Assembly: GCA_003222375.1 (NCBI GenBank)
Contig: QHVX01000112.1
Span: 1-6,622, forward strand
Origin: Acidobacteriota bacterium
GTDB taxonomy: Bacteria > Acidobacteriota > Thermoanaerobaculia > Gp7-AA8
Length of the DNA: 6,622 nucleotides
Direction of reading: 5' to 3'
A program made the position numbers and the translations under genes. Shown here one piece after another: positions 5,819 to 6,622 of the stretch (within the stretch, counting starts at the first letter, position 1; every line of letters begins with the position of its first letter). A model generated the notes under the pieces. The model was not told the DNA's origin. It did no database searches and saw nothing but the letters and a program-made list of their open reading frames with translations.

Positions 5819-5848
5819 GCGCCGCCGACCTCGGCGGCGCTTCTTTTT
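5819..5848 (+). terminator. Rho-independent terminator of htrA
   Basis: GCGCCGCCG (5819-5827) pairs with CGGCGGCGC (5832-5840) around ACCT, followed by TTCTTTTT. It lies 24 bp after the htrA stop, and its strength suggests that ribD is transcribed separately. Confidence 0.9.
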
Positions 5849-5893
5849 GCCGGCTGAGAGCCGGCGCCACGTAGAGCCGCCTCTTAGGCGGCT
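5849..5893. repeat. Pair of REP-like palindromes between htrA and ribD
   Basis: GCCGGCTGAGAGCCGGC (5849-5865, 7 bp stem, loop GAG) and AGCCGCCTCTTAGGCGGCT (5875-5893, 8 bp stem, loop CTT) are separated by the 9 bp GCCACGTAG. Neither is followed by a T tract, so they are not extra terminators. The doublet resembles a bacterial interspersed mosaic of repetitive extragenic palindromes. Its end overlaps the in-frame TAG just ahead of ribD and leaves only 11 bp before the GTG start. Confidence 0.6.
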
Positions 5894-5904
5894 AGAATCC
5901 TCTC

Positions 5905-6622
5905 GTGGATCACGAACGCTTCATGCGGCGCGCGCTCGAGCTCGCGGACCGCGGCCGTTACTCGGTCAGCCCAAACCCGATGGTCGGATGTGTGCTCGTG
6001 CGCGATGGCCACATCGTCGGCGAGGGGTGGCATCAGCGCGCCGGCGAGCCACATGCCGAGGTGAAGGCGCTGCAGCACTGCGAGGACCCGCGCGGCACGA
6101 CGATGTACGTCAACCTCGAGCCGTGCGTGCACCACGGTCGCACTCCACCGTGCGCGAATATCATTCGTCAATCGGGCGTCGCGAAGGTTGTGATCGCGAC
6201 GACTGACCCGCACGACATCGTCAGCGGTCGCGGCATCGAAGAGCTTCGGGGTGCGGGCTTGCCGCTCGAAATCGGAGTTCTCGAGTTCGAAGCGCGACGC
6301 CTCAACGAAAAGTTTCTCCACGCCGTCAGCGCGAAGAGGCCCTTCGTCTGCCTCAAAGCGGCGATGACTCTGGATGGCAAGCTCGCGACCGCCGCGCGGG
6401 AGAGCATGTGGATTACGTCGGAAGCATCGAGGCAAAAGAGCCTCGAGCTCCGCGAGGAATACGATGCGATTCTCGTCGGCGGCGGCACAGTCTCGGAAGA
6501 CGATCCGCAATTGACTCGAAGGCTCGGCTGGAACAACGCCATCACACCATGGACGCGCGTGGTCCTCGATCGCGACCACCGCGTCCCGCCGACCGCCCGC
6601 GTGCTGACCGACGGCGGCGCGA
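5905..6622 (+). CDS. ribD: RibD, bifunctional riboflavin biosynthesis deaminase/reductase (3' end outside window)
   Basis: 239 residues are visible; full-length RibD is usually about 360-400. The N-terminal domain deaminates diaminohydroxyphosphoribosylamino-pyrimidine and the C-terminal domain reduces the ribosyl side chain, the second and third steps of riboflavin synthesis from GTP. Deaminase features: SPNPMVGCVLV (22-32), HAE (50-52) with zinc ligand H50 and proton shuttle E52, and the PCVHHGRTPPC block (73-83) with zinc ligands C74 and C83. The reductase domain starts near 145: PFVCLKAAMTLDGKLAT (146-162), WITSEASR (170-177), DAILVGGGTVSEDDPQLT (187-204). The start is GTG at 5905: an in-frame TAG at 5893 bars anything earlier, and MDHERFMRRALELA aligns well with the E. 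coli N-terminus; ATG at 5923 is a poorer option. No clear Shine-Dalgarno is present, and a palindrome ends 11 bp upstream. No FMN riboswitch is evident. Other rib genes probably follow to the right. Confidence 0.93.
   Translation, partial: MDHERFMRRALELADRGRYSVSPNPMVGCVLVRDGHIVGEGWHQRAGEPHAEVKALQHCEDPRGTTMYVNLEPCVHHGRTPPCANIIRQSGVAKVVIATTDPHDIVSGRGIEELRGAGLPLEIGVLEFEARRLNEKFLHAVSAKRPFVCLKAAMTLDGKLATAARESMWITSEASRQKSLELREEYDAILVGGGTVSEDDPQLTRRLGWNNAITPWTRVVLDRDHRVPPTARVLTDGGA

Noticed and set aside
5795..5904. Possible FMN riboswitch before ribD
   Set aside because: The gap is filled by the htrA terminator and two simple palindromes; I cannot find the conserved multi-stem RFN element core, and there is no room for it.
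5884..6579. A 231-codon open frame on the minus strand opposite ribD
   Set aside because: The plus strand codes for a clear RibD with zinc-site motifs through the same region; the minus frame shows nothing recognisable.

Overview
The window is GC-rich, densely packed bacterial chromosome carrying mostly housekeeping genes. The gene mix (crotonase, secreted metal-dependent amidohydrolase, group III-like phosphofructokinase, Do-family protease, RibD) and the GC-rich extragenic palindromes fit a soil-type Gram-negative such as an Acidobacteriota member. That assignment is an inference from general resemblance: there is no rRNA or marker gene here to settle it. I see no phage, insertion sequence, CRISPR array, tRNA or rRNA.

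Layout. Positions 2-70 look like the last 22 codons of a plus-strand gene that enters from the left. Facing it across 7 bp is a small, probably secreted, proline-rich protein (425 to 78, minus), which lies 37 bp downstream of an enoyl-CoA hydratase-family gene (1263 to 463, minus) and is probably cotranscribed with it. A 45 bp divergent gap separates that pair from an exported amidohydrolase (1309-2568, plus). The amidohydrolase gene overlaps by 21 bp, tail to tail, with a 6-phosphofructokinase gene (3624 to 2548, minus). A 145 bp divergent region (3625-3769) holds GC-rich repeats and a perfect 17 bp palindrome. It leads into a small GlsB/YeaQ/YmgE-type membrane protein (3770-4024, plus) that ends in a clear intrinsic terminator. 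Next is a two-PDZ HtrA/Do serine protease (4229-5794, plus) with its own strong terminator, followed by two more palindromes in tandem. The window closes inside ribD (from 5905, plus), which runs off the right edge.

How the genes relate. The terminators after the membrane protein and after the protease suggest each is a single-gene unit. Both belong to families tied to envelope or stress physiology. The hydratase and phosphofructokinase are core carbon-metabolism enzymes (acyl-CoA chemistry and glycolysis), and ribD probably opens a riboflavin operon continuing to the right. There is no sign that the genes form one dedicated system.

The most interesting material is non-coding: REP-like palindromes next to ribD and pfkA, and the palindrome ahead of the membrane-protein gene. 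After those come the altered metal-site loop of the amidohydrolase and the Gly/Lys donor-site signature of the phosphofructokinase. I found nothing I would defend as a new biological system.
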